Shown: positions 13,971 through 23,368 of the stretch, piece by piece
How the letters are laid out: each line of letters begins with the position of its first letter
Numbering within the stretch: the stretch's first letter is position 1
Assembly (NCBI GenBank): GCA_025890175.1
Contig: JANPYM010000004.1
Location: 1,681,134 to 1,745,133, forward strand
From: Ciborinia camelliae
Lineage: Eukaryota; Ascomycota; Leotiomycetes; Helotiales; Sclerotiniaceae
Length of the DNA stretch: 64,000 nt
Direction of reading: 5' to 3'
Made by a program: the position numbers and the translations under genes
The notes under the pieces: generated by a model
What the model saw: only the letters and a program-made list of their open reading frames with translations
The model's database searches: none
Told to the model about the DNA's origin: nothing

Positions 13971-14449
13971 CTCAGTAGACCGAAGTGATATAAAAACAAT
14001 ACAAAACATTACACTCTATAGATATTTTCTTTTTAGAATAGTCAATCAAAAATCCAATCCAAGCAGAAGAAGCAAAAGAAACAAGAAAAGAGTCAATGAT
14101 GCGCTACTGGCGCATCTGATTGATGGGCATATAATTGGTTAAAAAAATGAGCTCCAAACAAGAGACATTGAGCTTTGAAGTTTACTCTGTATAGATTTTT
14201 CTAACCTAGGTATATACAAATTCGAGGCAAATCCGTACCTATTTTTCGTTTGTTTCCATCCCCAGTAACCATTTTTGTACAGGCGCCGATGCAGATGTTG
14301 TGACATCATCAGCCGAGAGTCCTCAGTCCAATTGATATTGAAATCATTTTTTAACATAATATACATTGAACCTATCGAGCATCTCATTCGTAAACTTCAC
14401 CCATGACCAATTGACTAATTGATCATCATGGTTGGACCGCTGTGCTCGT
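8706..14449. other. Long intergenic stretch, no supported gene
   Basis: 5.7 kb between the 7TM gene start and the OXA1 stop. Small frames (for example 9088-9363 and 10402-10770) lack motifs, signal peptides and splice partners. A GGGAGAC triplication lies near 10207-10231 and a TA microsatellite near 13940. I see no transposon ends or RNA genes. Confidence 0.45.
13939..13964. repeat. (TA)n microsatellite
   Basis: About 12 uninterrupted TA dinucleotides, flanked by ordinary sequence. Confidence 0.9.
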
Positions 14450-16012
14450 TTACTCTCCTTTATTCTTTTTTCTCTGTGCCCTTTTCCTCTCTCTTTCCAT
14501 CAGCTTCTTCTTGTTTTGACGCTTTATTTCCTCCGCTATTTCTCTCTGTCTTCTCTCCTCGTAAGCGTCAGCTCTTTGCTTCGCCGACGCGTCATCTTGC
14601 TTTGCCTTTCTTTCTTTCGCTATGCCAACGACGCCTTTTTTAGCGCTCTGGAAGTTGTCCATTACGTTTCCTAAAGTGCCATCCAATGAATATCTCTTTG
14701 GAGTCTTCGTTTCCCCCTCAGTACCTGGAATTGCTTTCATTCTCAAGGAATTCGTGGATGGTGATGTGTTAGCGTTTGGGAGAGGCGTCATGTTTGCCCA
14801 TGATCGGAATTGAGGATTGCGGAAAAGTGTGGCTTGACCAAAAGACATGCCGGAAGATGCGAGGAATGAGAGTTGAACAGCGGCGGGCATAAATGATGTG
14901 AAGATCAAGGAGAGTGCAGGCATACCCCACTGCATCGCGATCGCCATGCCGGGTGTAAGATTAGAAACACCTGTCTCACCACCACGCTGTAGTGGTCTCG
15001 TATTAGCTCCTCGGTTTTTTGTAGGATATGTTCAAATTGGTTAGACGGGACGAATAGAACGATCCTAACTTACTTTCAAAACAATATGCAGGATTGCACT
15101 TGTAGCAAGAGGTAATATGAAATAAGGATCCGGGATACTCAAATTGTAGAACCACAAGATCCCCCCATCCAACAGCCCTGGAACAGGTACATCGGACATC
15201 TGCCTCAACAATTTCCAAGTTCCATACCCAATGAATACTTGAACTGCTGGCATAAAACTTTTCCACATGGAGATTCCAGCCCGCTTAAATATCCGCTGCA
15301 ATTCTGCTCTATGTGACATCATCTCGGCCGTATCGCCTTTCTTTCTCGCTTCCATCATCTGCGCCTGGACTGGAGCGGTAAACTCCTTTATGGCAGACAT
15401 TCGAGATGCATTTTCCGCGGCATCGAGGAAAGGTTTAAATAGAAGGACTCTCCATGCGGCTGCTGCAAGGCCGATAGATACCCACCAGGGAGTTCCGGCA
15501 TAGACGTGGATATGCTCCAGCATCCATTCCATGACAGCAGTAGGACCCCATCCATACTCAAGACCAAGAGATTGTAAGTAGCCAATGTGCTCGGGCGCGG
15601 AGAGGATATCAGGATTGATGTCGGCGTTGACCTCGAGCGGGGCAGGTTTGAATTCCGGTGTGGAAGTTTCGATTGGGGGGATTGAGGCGTTTACGGTAGG
15701 TATGGCGGAGGGTGTGGTTGATGCGAAACGTATCGAGGTAGCATTTCTTATTAAGTTATTGGCTTTCGATAGAGGAGATCGGGTAATTGACTGCGAAAAT
15801 AATGTGCTATTGCCTTTATTCGAAAGAAGTGTATTGTTTCTAATGGGTCGATTTACATTTGAAGAGAACTTATAGAAATCAGTGAAGTTCCAATTGCCAT
15901 TAGTTGTGCTATGAGAAAAATGAAATACCTGTCTAAGTCCATATGATTCAATCCGCCGTCTACCCAAGGCCACCGACTGGTTAGAGCACCTTAATCCTCT
16001 GCTAGGTATCAT
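14450..16012 (-). CDS. OXA1: Mitochondrial inner-membrane insertase Oxa1
   Basis: Oxa1/YidC/Alb3-family insertase. In known fungi it inserts mitochondrially made and some imported proteins into the inner membrane and binds mitoribosomes through its basic C-terminal tail. Exons 16012-15074 and 14986-14450 (87-nt intron, donor GTAAGT, branch GCTAATAC, acceptor ACAG, phase 0) give 491 residues. The N-terminus is Arg/Ser-rich and lacks acids at first, as expected for a matrix presequence (MIPSRGLRC...). The core begins near residue 140 (LQSLGLEYGWGPT), followed by WWVSIGLAAAAWR, a long charged matrix loop (AQMMEARKKGDT), then membrane segments with GGILWFYNLSIPDPYFILP. The last 80 residues are a Lys/Arg/Glu-rich predicted coiled coil, the typical ribosome-binding tail. 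Its neighbour on the same strand, 600 bases upstream, is the outer-membrane factor MIM1. Confidence 0.95.
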
Positions 16013-16375
16013 TTTTTGTGTGGATGGTGGTGGATATTTCTTCCCCTCGAAGGTTCCGCGGATTCGGTATCGCGAAAATTAATTTGATAGTCGTTAATGA
16101 GCGCGAAGCATAAAGCTCGCATAACTTTGTGCATAATAATGAATATGCGACCTACCTAAGTCTGGAGGGACCCAGTAGACCTCGACCTACCAAATAGCCA
16201 AATAGAGCATACAACATACAACCTCAACCATAAGATTAATTCAGGTATTCAACCTCATACGATTCGTTCACAGAAGTATATATTTGCATTGGGTGAGATT
16301 GAAATAAGAGATTCGTCTCATAAACTCCAGACTTGTGGTATACTTCATGATTCAGGCTAGAGATTTATAACTACC

Positions 16376-16396
16376 TAGTAGGTAGGTAGGTAGGTA
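16376..16396. repeat. Tetranucleotide run (GTAG)n
   Basis: Five GTAG units between OXA1 and MIM1. Similar CTAC/TACC runs occur at about 39882-39900, 55069-55106 and 56271-56296, so this is a recurring microsatellite type in the window. Confidence 0.8.
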
Positions 16397-16612
16397 GTTT
16401 CCCCTCCGTTCCCCCAGTCAGTTCCCTCAGACATGCAACCTTCACCTCTATTTGTAACCAAATACCCCCAGCATTTCCAGACTTGACTTCGTCTGTATGT
16501 CCCCGCCTTTGAGATGCCCTCTATGATTTTCTCGCTCTCCTTTCCAGAAAAGAGTTGGGTATAACTCCAAACGCCATTATTTCTTATACATCTGATATCT
16601 ATCACACCCCCT

Positions 16613-17127
16613 TCATTCCATGCTTGTCAAGTCATCTAGATTACCCTCTCTCCTCTTGCACTCTATTGGACTATCTCTGACTTCAATCCCTGGTCCTATA
16701 GATCTTCGTGTGGGTGGGAAAACCTATGTGAATACATTAATTAGCATAAAACCCAGGCACACTAGAAGAAAAGAAGAGTCCATCCTCATTTCAGAATCAC
16801 CATTCGAAGTCGTAGACCTTAGCAATCAAAATAATAATGAAAGATTCTCACCTTTGTGTTACTCCATCCCAATCTAAACGCTGCCTCATGAGCAAATAGC
16901 TCTCCGAATCCCAGCATAAGGCCATTGACGAACGGTAATACAAGATTGATTGCAGCACCCCGAAGCAAGCCCCAGAATGTAGGAGGAGAGTAAAGGATGA
17001 TCTGCGGAGAATTGGACGAGGGCGAAGAAGGAGAAATCCCATCTTCGTTGCGAGAATATTGCTCTGAGTCGGAGGGCATTGTTATCCCGGATTCAGCGAG
17101 GGGGTTGAGTTGTTCGTCCGAAGCCAT
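16613..17127 (-). CDS. MIM1: Outer mitochondrial membrane import factor Mim1/Tom13
   Basis: Small TOM13/Mim1-family protein. In yeast it forms the MIM complex that inserts alpha-helical proteins into the outer mitochondrial membrane and helps TOM assembly. Exons 17127-16852 and 16723-16613 (128-nt intron, donor GTGAGA, acceptor CATAG, phase 0) give 128 residues. Residues 1-45 are Ser/Pro-rich and hydrophilic. The family core follows: SPPTFWGLLRGAAINL, then LPFVNGLMLGFGELFAHE, then AAFRLGW, with the Gly-rich helix expected for Mim1 oligomerisation. Exon 2 adds the conserved VFPPTRRSIGPG segment and ends LTSME. Without splicing the frame stops after TKVRIFHYYFDC, which breaks the conserved region, so the two-exon model is clearly better. 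It is divergent from the SHP1-type gene and tandem with OXA1. Confidence 0.92.
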
Positions 17128-17569
17128 TTTTTATATAGAGAATGCCTTCTTATAAAGGATGATGGACTTGCTTCCGAGTGATCTTTTGAAGGGATTGAGT
17201 ATTAGTTATATTCGATATGCTGGGATCTATCGGTCGTAATGTTGTTTGATACCCGCGAATTCCATCAAATTGTAGTTACGGAAGAAGGATAATCCGTTCC
17301 CGACTTGAGCTTTGATAACTTTTCTTAGCGGACGGGTCAACTCAACCTAGGCCTCTCCCGTAAACCTTACTTTTAGTGGAAGGAAGCTTCCAGGCAAGTT
17401 CAGCCCCGCCAAAAAGCACCTGACGTTATCCAAAGCTGCCTCATTGTTTGTAACCATACATAGTAGGTACCTCTAGGTATGCGACACTCATACTTTCATT
17501 ATATCTACTAAAGAACCTTTTTCAAGTACAACTTTCTTTCTCAACCATCGAAAATATCACAAAGCAATC
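17128..17569. promoter_or_regulatory. Shared divergent promoter region, MIM1 / SHP1-type gene
   Basis: 442 bases separate the two start codons, which point away from each other. The region must hold both core promoters. A pyrimidine-rich stretch (CTTTCTTTCTC) lies about 40 bases before the plus-strand ATG, a common fungal start-site context. No specific operator was recognised. Confidence 0.5.
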
Positions 17570-18988
17570 ATGGCGGACAATGATAACCATGACGAGTTGA
17601 TCTCCCAATTCTGCGAAGTTACTAATTGTTCCCCTTCAGAGGTAAGCTCATAGATTGAGGATAATTCTGGTCATATCCTTACCAAATATTTCATTGATGA
17701 TTGATGATGGATCTTTGATCGCTGATTCAGGTTATCTTCTCATTTATAGGCTCAACAATTTCTCCTAGCGAATCAATGGGATTATGCAGGAGCTATGTCG
17801 GAGTATTTTACTTCTCAGGAAGAGAATACAGGAGCTACAGGACCCGTAGGAGATAGTGAGCAGAATGAAACTCCACCACCACCTTACACTGGACCGCGAA
17901 CTCTCGATGGCAGACCTGCTCCCGATAACGGCAAACGACCTGCAAAATCATCTGCAGCAACTGGTAGAGCTGGAGGACGTGGAGGTATTGCGACTCTTGG
18001 ATCTTTGAATCAAGGCTCTTCTGGCCCAGGCCATGGTGCTCATATGGACGATGATGATTCGGATGATCCAGATTACCAGCCGGACGAACAGCCAAGAGAT
18101 CTCTTTGCTGGTGGTGAAAAGTCAGGTCTGGCTGTCCAAGATCCTTCGAGAAAACCCGATGCGCGAAAGATTGTTGGTGATATCCTCAAACAAGCCAAAG
18201 CGTGAGTTTCGTCTATCATAAATATCGAGATTCTCCTCCTTACCGTATACAGAAACTCAAGAGAAAACGGAGAACCATCTTCAGCACCCGCGCCATCTCG
18301 ATTTCATGGCAGTGGTCAAACCCTCGGCGGTGACGATACCCCTTCTCAAGTTATCCCCGATCCTCACCCCCGTTCAACTCGTTCCCAGAATCCGACAAGA
18401 CTCTTACACCTTTGGGAGGATGGATTCAGTGTCGAAGATGGCCCACTTCATCGATTCGATGACCCGGCAAACGCGCAAGACCTTCAGTTGATACAGACCG
18501 GTCGTGCTCCTCTTCACTTGATGAATGTCAAACAAAATCAAGACGTTGATGTTCAATTGCACAAACACGAAGGACCTTATAAGGCTCCACCCAAGGTCTA
18601 TAAGCCTTTTGGTGGATCAGGCCAGAGACTTGGTAGTCCCACACCGGGCGGTTCTTCAAGTTCTACGAATGTACAAGCTTCCACTTCAGCACCAGCCCCA
18701 ACAGCCGCCTCAACAGCAACCCCGGAAGTTCATATCGATGCCTCGCAACCAACTCTCACACTCAGAATTCAACTAGCAGATGGTACTCGTCTCCCAGCTC
18801 GATTCAACGCCACTCATACCGTAGGCGATGTATATGAGTTTATTGGAAGAGCATCCCCTGGTAGCAACGAGCGCGCTTGGGTACTAGCAACCACGTTCCC
18901 GAACAAGGAGCACACCGAGAAGAGTCAAGTTTTGGGTGAAATGCCAGAATTTAAGAGAGGTGGCACAGCCGTGCAAAAGTGGACTTAA
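17570..18988 (+). CDS. SHP1: p47/Shp1-type UBA-SEP-UBX cofactor of Cdc48
   Basis: Adaptor that recruits the AAA ATPase Cdc48/p97 to ubiquitinated substrates and membranes; family members act in homotypic membrane fusion, protein phosphatase 1 regulation and proteasomal delivery. Exons 17570-17641, 17750-18201 and 18253-18988 join to 419 residues. Domains in order: UBA-like helix bundle at residues 5-45 (ISQFCEVTNCSP, then AQQFLLANQWDY), a Gly/Asp-rich linker with an acidic run (DDDDSDD), a SEP domain at about 223-300 (LLHLWEDGFSV, then RAPLHLMNVKQNQDVDV), a Ser/Thr/Ala/Pro spacer, and a UBX domain at 340-419 containing the TTFPNKE turn that contacts Cdc48 in p47 relatives. The protein ends FKRGGTAVQKWT. 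The start is fixed by the first ATG of exon 1, which completes the UBA. Intron donors are GTAAGC and GTGAGT. Confidence 0.95.
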
Positions 18989-20149
18989 GGGCGCATGTAG
19001 AGGGCCTGGTTAAGAATGTAATAGAGGTTTGCGACAAAGCCGAATCATTCATGATAAAATTTCAATTCGCTAGCAATGGACTGTCCAAAGGGCGTTTTAA
19101 GGAACTATGGGATAGCGAATACATGGCATTTCAAGGCATAGATAGCTGGCCTGATACCTCATAATGACAAATAAAATTGATTTTAGTATATGTCCGTTTG
19201 TGAGTCATTGACATTTGGAATTTTGTGTTTCCATTTTCTTGCAAGCTTATACCTGTGGCTGCATGTTCATGGTCGTAGTTCGAATTCATGCATTCTCTCT
19301 CTTATCCTGTTTTGTAAAAGCCACTGGTTGGAATGATAGGCCTGAGGTTTTCGATGTGAAAAAGAGTATCCCTGAGGGCGTATATCTAAATTATGGATTT
19401 TCTCTTCTTTATTTAAAGTTGATTGCTCATTGCAAATCCGCACGTTGGAAAATCTATTGGATTTATTGTTGAATCTGGAACCTGGATAATTAGGGAATGA
19501 TTGATGGGAGTTCTGCAGATACCAGAATAGTTCCCGAAAGCCTTCGTTCGCTTCGATGATTCTTATATTCGTTGCTTGCTTTCTCCGTGGGAGTATTGAG
19601 ATGCCCGGAGCGCCTCTACTTGATGTCTTGAGTCGTTGGTCAAGTAGGAATTCATATTTTGAGTGCTGCTGGAGTAGTTGGTGGTTGAACCTCTTCTTTC
19701 TGTGAGCTTCAAGGTGTGGATGGGTATTTCTTTTTGGCTTTTTTTGTGGGTTTAGGTTGGGTGCGTGCTTTTAGAAAGAGAGAGAGAGAAAGATAAAAAA
19801 AGATAGATATCTCGTTGAGAGTCTTGGCTAATAGATATTGGGATTATGGGAGATGAGACTATTAGCTGGCTGATCAATTGAGAGTTGATGGTTCTTTTGA
19901 GTGCTAAAAAATGTTTTGCTCTCTGTTTCTAATATATGCGACAGCAAGGTCTTTGGCACCGCGAACATGTATCTAACGCGGGGAAGAATTCAGGTTTTCT
20001 TTGGAAATTTGCCCTTTTTAAATAATAACAGTTCACTTTTATCTTCCGCGGGTGGAATGTGAAATGTGAAAAGTTCGCTGATTCAGCAGTTGTTTTTTGC
20101 CTTTTTATATTATAAACTGACGGAGTTGAAAGGGGGAGGAATCAATACA
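18989..20149. other. Intergenic
   Basis: Downstream region of the UBX gene. Small open frames at 18979-19164 and 19215-19472 run on from the 3' end and carry no recognisable domain; they are probably untranslated or spurious. A short AGAGAG/AAAGATA purine tract lies at 19774-19808. Confidence 0.45.
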
Positions 20150-20431
20150 CTAGGTTCCGCGAACCAGCTTTTTTTCTCCGAGGAAGATACTTTCAAAAAC
20201 CACATGAGGAGGAACCAATCCGAGACTTTTGAGACCCCATAACTTCAGATTTTAGCGGATGCCAGCAAAATACCTTCGCTAGAGACGCTTTCTATTTGCC
20301 CCTTTTGTGGGGCAGTACCTGAGGATTCAGTGAAATCTGATCTTGCTATGTCTGCCCATTTAGAGACACAAATGGTTAATGAGCAAGCTAATATTAAACG
20401 AGAGACTCAAGATTTTTCACAAGCAAGGTGA
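20150..20431 (+). pseudogene. Relic of a fungal C2H2-type zinc-finger exon
   Basis: One plus-strand frame reads SEEDTFKNHMRRNQSETF, then ETP, a TAA at 20240-20242, then LQILADASKIPSLETL, then SICPFCGAVPED...LAMSAHLETQM, ending at TGA 20429-20431. The pattern of helix-HMR, FxTPxxQ, ILADASK, CPFCG and a terminal HL is that of the zinc-finger segment found in many fungal NACHT/ankyrin/TPR-type proteins (family recognition from memory). The stop sits exactly where a Gln is expected and differs from CAA by one C-to-T change. No partner domain is visible on either side, so this is a fragment, not a working gene. An alternative is a short exon starting after the ACTTCAG at 20241-20247, which would remove the stop by splicing, but no upstream gene supports this. 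Confidence 0.5.
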
Positions 20432-22013
20432 CCGAGAATCCATAAAAGCACGTTGCTAGCCATCTTAGACAAAGCACGATGATCGCTTCCCTAAGCCGTG
20501 ATAACTCCAAATCTGCGTCCAACGCGTGGTCTCAAAAGTCCAATGGCAATTAACTTGACATTTTCGACACTTCAATCGATGAGATCGAACCATCCCTTTT
20601 TGTGGAAACATGAGAGGTATCGGCAGAGCTTCCTTTCAAAGATAATACTAATTATTACTATGGCAGGAAGTCTGCCAGAATTCCACGTGATCGCCCGGGT
20701 GAAAATCGTAGATTAGATAATGTTACAGTCGTTGCTTGGCCTCGTGGTACATCTGAAACCTAGCCGATATAGTATCTGCGGTCCTAAAACAAACTTCAAG
20801 TCTGCGTGGATACGTGCCTGAAGTTGCTGGAACTTGCTTCGAAATATTGAGCTCATTTGGTGCACTTAGGCCCAGCTTTACGCTCGAGAAGTAGATCATT
20901 GATGCCTTGTCAAATCTGATCACCCACTACCATCGCTACCCCCCTCGTGGACATTCAAATAGTACTTCTAAATAACGCAGAACCTCTAATTGAAGAAATA
21001 AATACTGGTTTCCAGGTTAATTCGGAAAAGTCGTTACGCAATGTGCTTGATGGGTGCTTAATGATATATTATCTACTGAATCAAGAAACCAAATTCGGGG
21101 GACCAATTTCCGGATGTTACCAAGCCATACAGGAGATACCCGAGTGAAAGAAAGAATGTCGGGACCTGTTTGGACAATAACTTGATTCACAAAGGCTTTT
21201 CACATCAAAATTGGAGACTCGTCTAACCGTGACAATAACCTCGGAAGTCAATTGATGGAGGTAGTTTATAGAGTCAGATAATGTATGAAGATGTAGGTAT
21301 CTACTTCGGTTCATAAATGACATTGAGCTTTGCGCTGATGATATTCTTAAGTAACTTACATTATCTGTTTGATTTTAACAGTTAGGTGTTCCTACTGTTC
21401 ACGAAAATGGTGCTTAGTCATTGCAATTGAATATTACGTAATACCTTACCACGCGAGGCGGATGTTGGACTCTTATTTATTCTTCCAATATTACTGTTTT
21501 GTTCAAAAAATTCATCATCAAACTGTCCAATCGTACTAAAGTTTAAACCAATTTCACAAGGCTTTCAGATGGAAAGCTTCTAAACTTTCTATGGATGATG
21601 ATGGCAAGTGTCAATTTCGGTGAAGTCTATCACGCTGCCATGCAGCCACCACTAAATCGGGCTATTGAAGTGTCTACCCCCATAGCAGAAATAAACATGG
21701 CATACGATGATTAAAAGCTCAATGAATCAACCACACTTCCCATATAACGATCAAGCGTTCGTTCGGGCATATAATTTCACGAATATCACATCACTCACGT
21801 CCACGAGGACAAACTCTCTTGGAAAGAACTGTTCAGAGCCGCCAATTGACTTCTATATGATACTCAAGGCTTGGGGGCCATTTATTTTTAAATACGAGCA
21901 ATGAAAAGTTTGAGCTGCAGTTACTCAGCCCCCCCCCCAAACTTCTTTCCCTGGAAAATGAAAGAAAAGCTTTCGATGCCGGCTGACAGCTTCGTATAAT
22001 AATGGATGACTTC
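20432..22013. other. Intergenic, possible further gene debris
   Basis: Short frames on both strands without motifs. A frame at about 21596-21715 (NFGEVYHAAMQPP) looks protein-like but is only about 35 codons long. A run of ten C residues lies at 21929-21938. Confidence 0.35.
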
Positions 22014-22112
22014 TAATAGTCGGCTCTCCATGAATCAGCCGCCTGATTCCCAGTCGGGGAAAGCGATTGTCCCGTGCAAGCAAATTGTCCCGCGTCAAAT
22101 TTTAATAAAAAA

Positions 22113-22730
22113 TACGGCAAATACCTGAAATAGCATGTTCTTCAACTTTAATACCCTAACTAGCATATAAACTTTCCATTTCGACCTCAAATAGCATATG
22201 TTGCTATTTCAGTCCTAAAAAAAAATCATAAATGATGTTAGTTTAGTCTCGAATAAAATGTGCTATTCTAGTCCTGATTTATATGTTATTTGAGTCCAAA
22301 AAAGAAATATACTATTCTAGTCCTGATTTATATACTATTTGGATCTAAAAAATCGTACAAATCTTCTACCGAACCTACAAATCTACTCTCTCCCATCGAA
22401 CCTACCCTCTTCCACCAAACCTACTACCCTTTTCCACCGAACCTATCCCCTCCCATCGAACCTACGAACCTACGAACCTACGAGCCTACGAACCTACGAA
22501 CCTACGAACCTACGAATCTACTAATCTACTTTTTTTATTTATTTATACTATCTAAGGTCGAAATGAAAAGTTGCTATACTATTTAAGGTATCAAAATTCA
22601 AAAACATACTATTTCAGGTATTTGCCGTTTTTTTGGACTAGAATAGTATGATTTTATTTTTTCAATCGATCTCAAATAGTATATATTAGACCTCGAATAG
22701 CACATTATACTATTTCTAATATTTGCCGTA
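22113..22730. mobile_element. Nested foldback/MITE-like element with TA flanks
   Basis: Inside the larger element, the left end reads TA-CGGCAAATACCTG and the right end reads CAAATATTTGCCG-TA in the inverted sense, flanked on both sides by A-runs. A longer inverted match of about 90 bases pairs 22114-22203 with the complement of about 22545-22628 (key segments CCTGAAATAG and CATTTCGACCT), with a further copy of the end at 22710-22730. A repeated word, CTATTT(C/T)AG or CAAATAG, occurs many times through it. It contains the 8-mer array listed next. No coding capacity. Confidence 0.7.
22442..22520. repeat. 8-bp tandem array (CGAACCTA)n
   Basis: About nine units of CGAACCTA, with single-base variants (CGAGCCTA, CGAATCTA), inside the nested foldback element. 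Looser relatives (CATCGAACCTAC) continue to the left from about 22370. Confidence 0.85.
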
Positions 22731-22766
22731 AAAAATATAACAAAAAATATAAGATCACTAATATTT

Positions 22767-22945
22767 TGTCACGCCAAGGCCCCTGCCTAGTATGACAGTC
22801 ACGTGATTGATCATGTGACCATGGTGGTCACATGATCAACGTCTATATTAGATAGTGTTCTTTCCAAAAGGATCCTTTCCTCTTCAGCATAGTTCTTTTA
22901 TCAGATTGCATATCTACGATTTCACTTTCATAATCCTATGTGACG
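22767..22945 (+). mobile_element. LTR-like fragment
   Basis: The segment starts TGTCACGCC and ends TATGTGACG, so its ends are short inverted repeats of the TGTCAC/GTGAC type common in fungal gypsy LTRs. It contains a palindromic CACGTGA...TCATGTGACC cluster, also typical of such LTRs. It is followed by AT-rich sequence that may be degraded internal region. No target duplication was found, so it is a fragment and the orientation is a guess. Confidence 0.4.
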
Positions 22946-23368
22946 CGTATAATATATTTTTAAAAATTTAACTTGAAAACTTTATAATTATTATACAACA
23001 ATTAATTTTGAAATTATTATAGCAATTTTTAGATTATTATATTTAACTTTTTAATACAAATGTGATTATATAAATTATATTATATTAATACAAAAATTTA
23101 TTAATTTATTATTAAAATATATATAAATATATATTATTTTTCATCAAAATTTGGTGTAGGACAATTCGCTTGCACGGAACAATCGCTTTCCCCGACTGGG
23201 AATCAGGCGGCTGATTCATGGAGAGCCGACTATTATAGCTCAAATGACCCCCCCAGGGTAGTTGCATGGAAACACAGATAGCCTCATCAATCGAGATTCA
23301 ATCTCTAGCAGCTACTTCATTTTTCCTTGGTCAATTCGGATTTCTCTTCATTCACCAGATTCACAAAA

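Larger units (their letters stand above)
22014..23235. mobile_element. TA-flanked element with 101-bp terminal inverted repeats (non-autonomous)
   Basis: The 101 bases at 22014-22114 and the reverse complement of 23135-23235 align without gaps, starting TAATAGTCGGCTCTCC. Differences are few (for example CCCG/TCCG, GCAA/GCGA, AATA/GATG) and nearly all are transitions. If the outer TA is the target duplication, the true ends are ATAGTCGG...CCGACTAT, as in Tc1/mariner-type insertions. The interior has no transposase frame; it holds a second inverted-repeat element (22113-22730), an LTR-like segment (22767-22945) and AT-rich sequence. It is therefore a non-autonomous or gutted element that served as a landing site. 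Confidence 0.8.
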
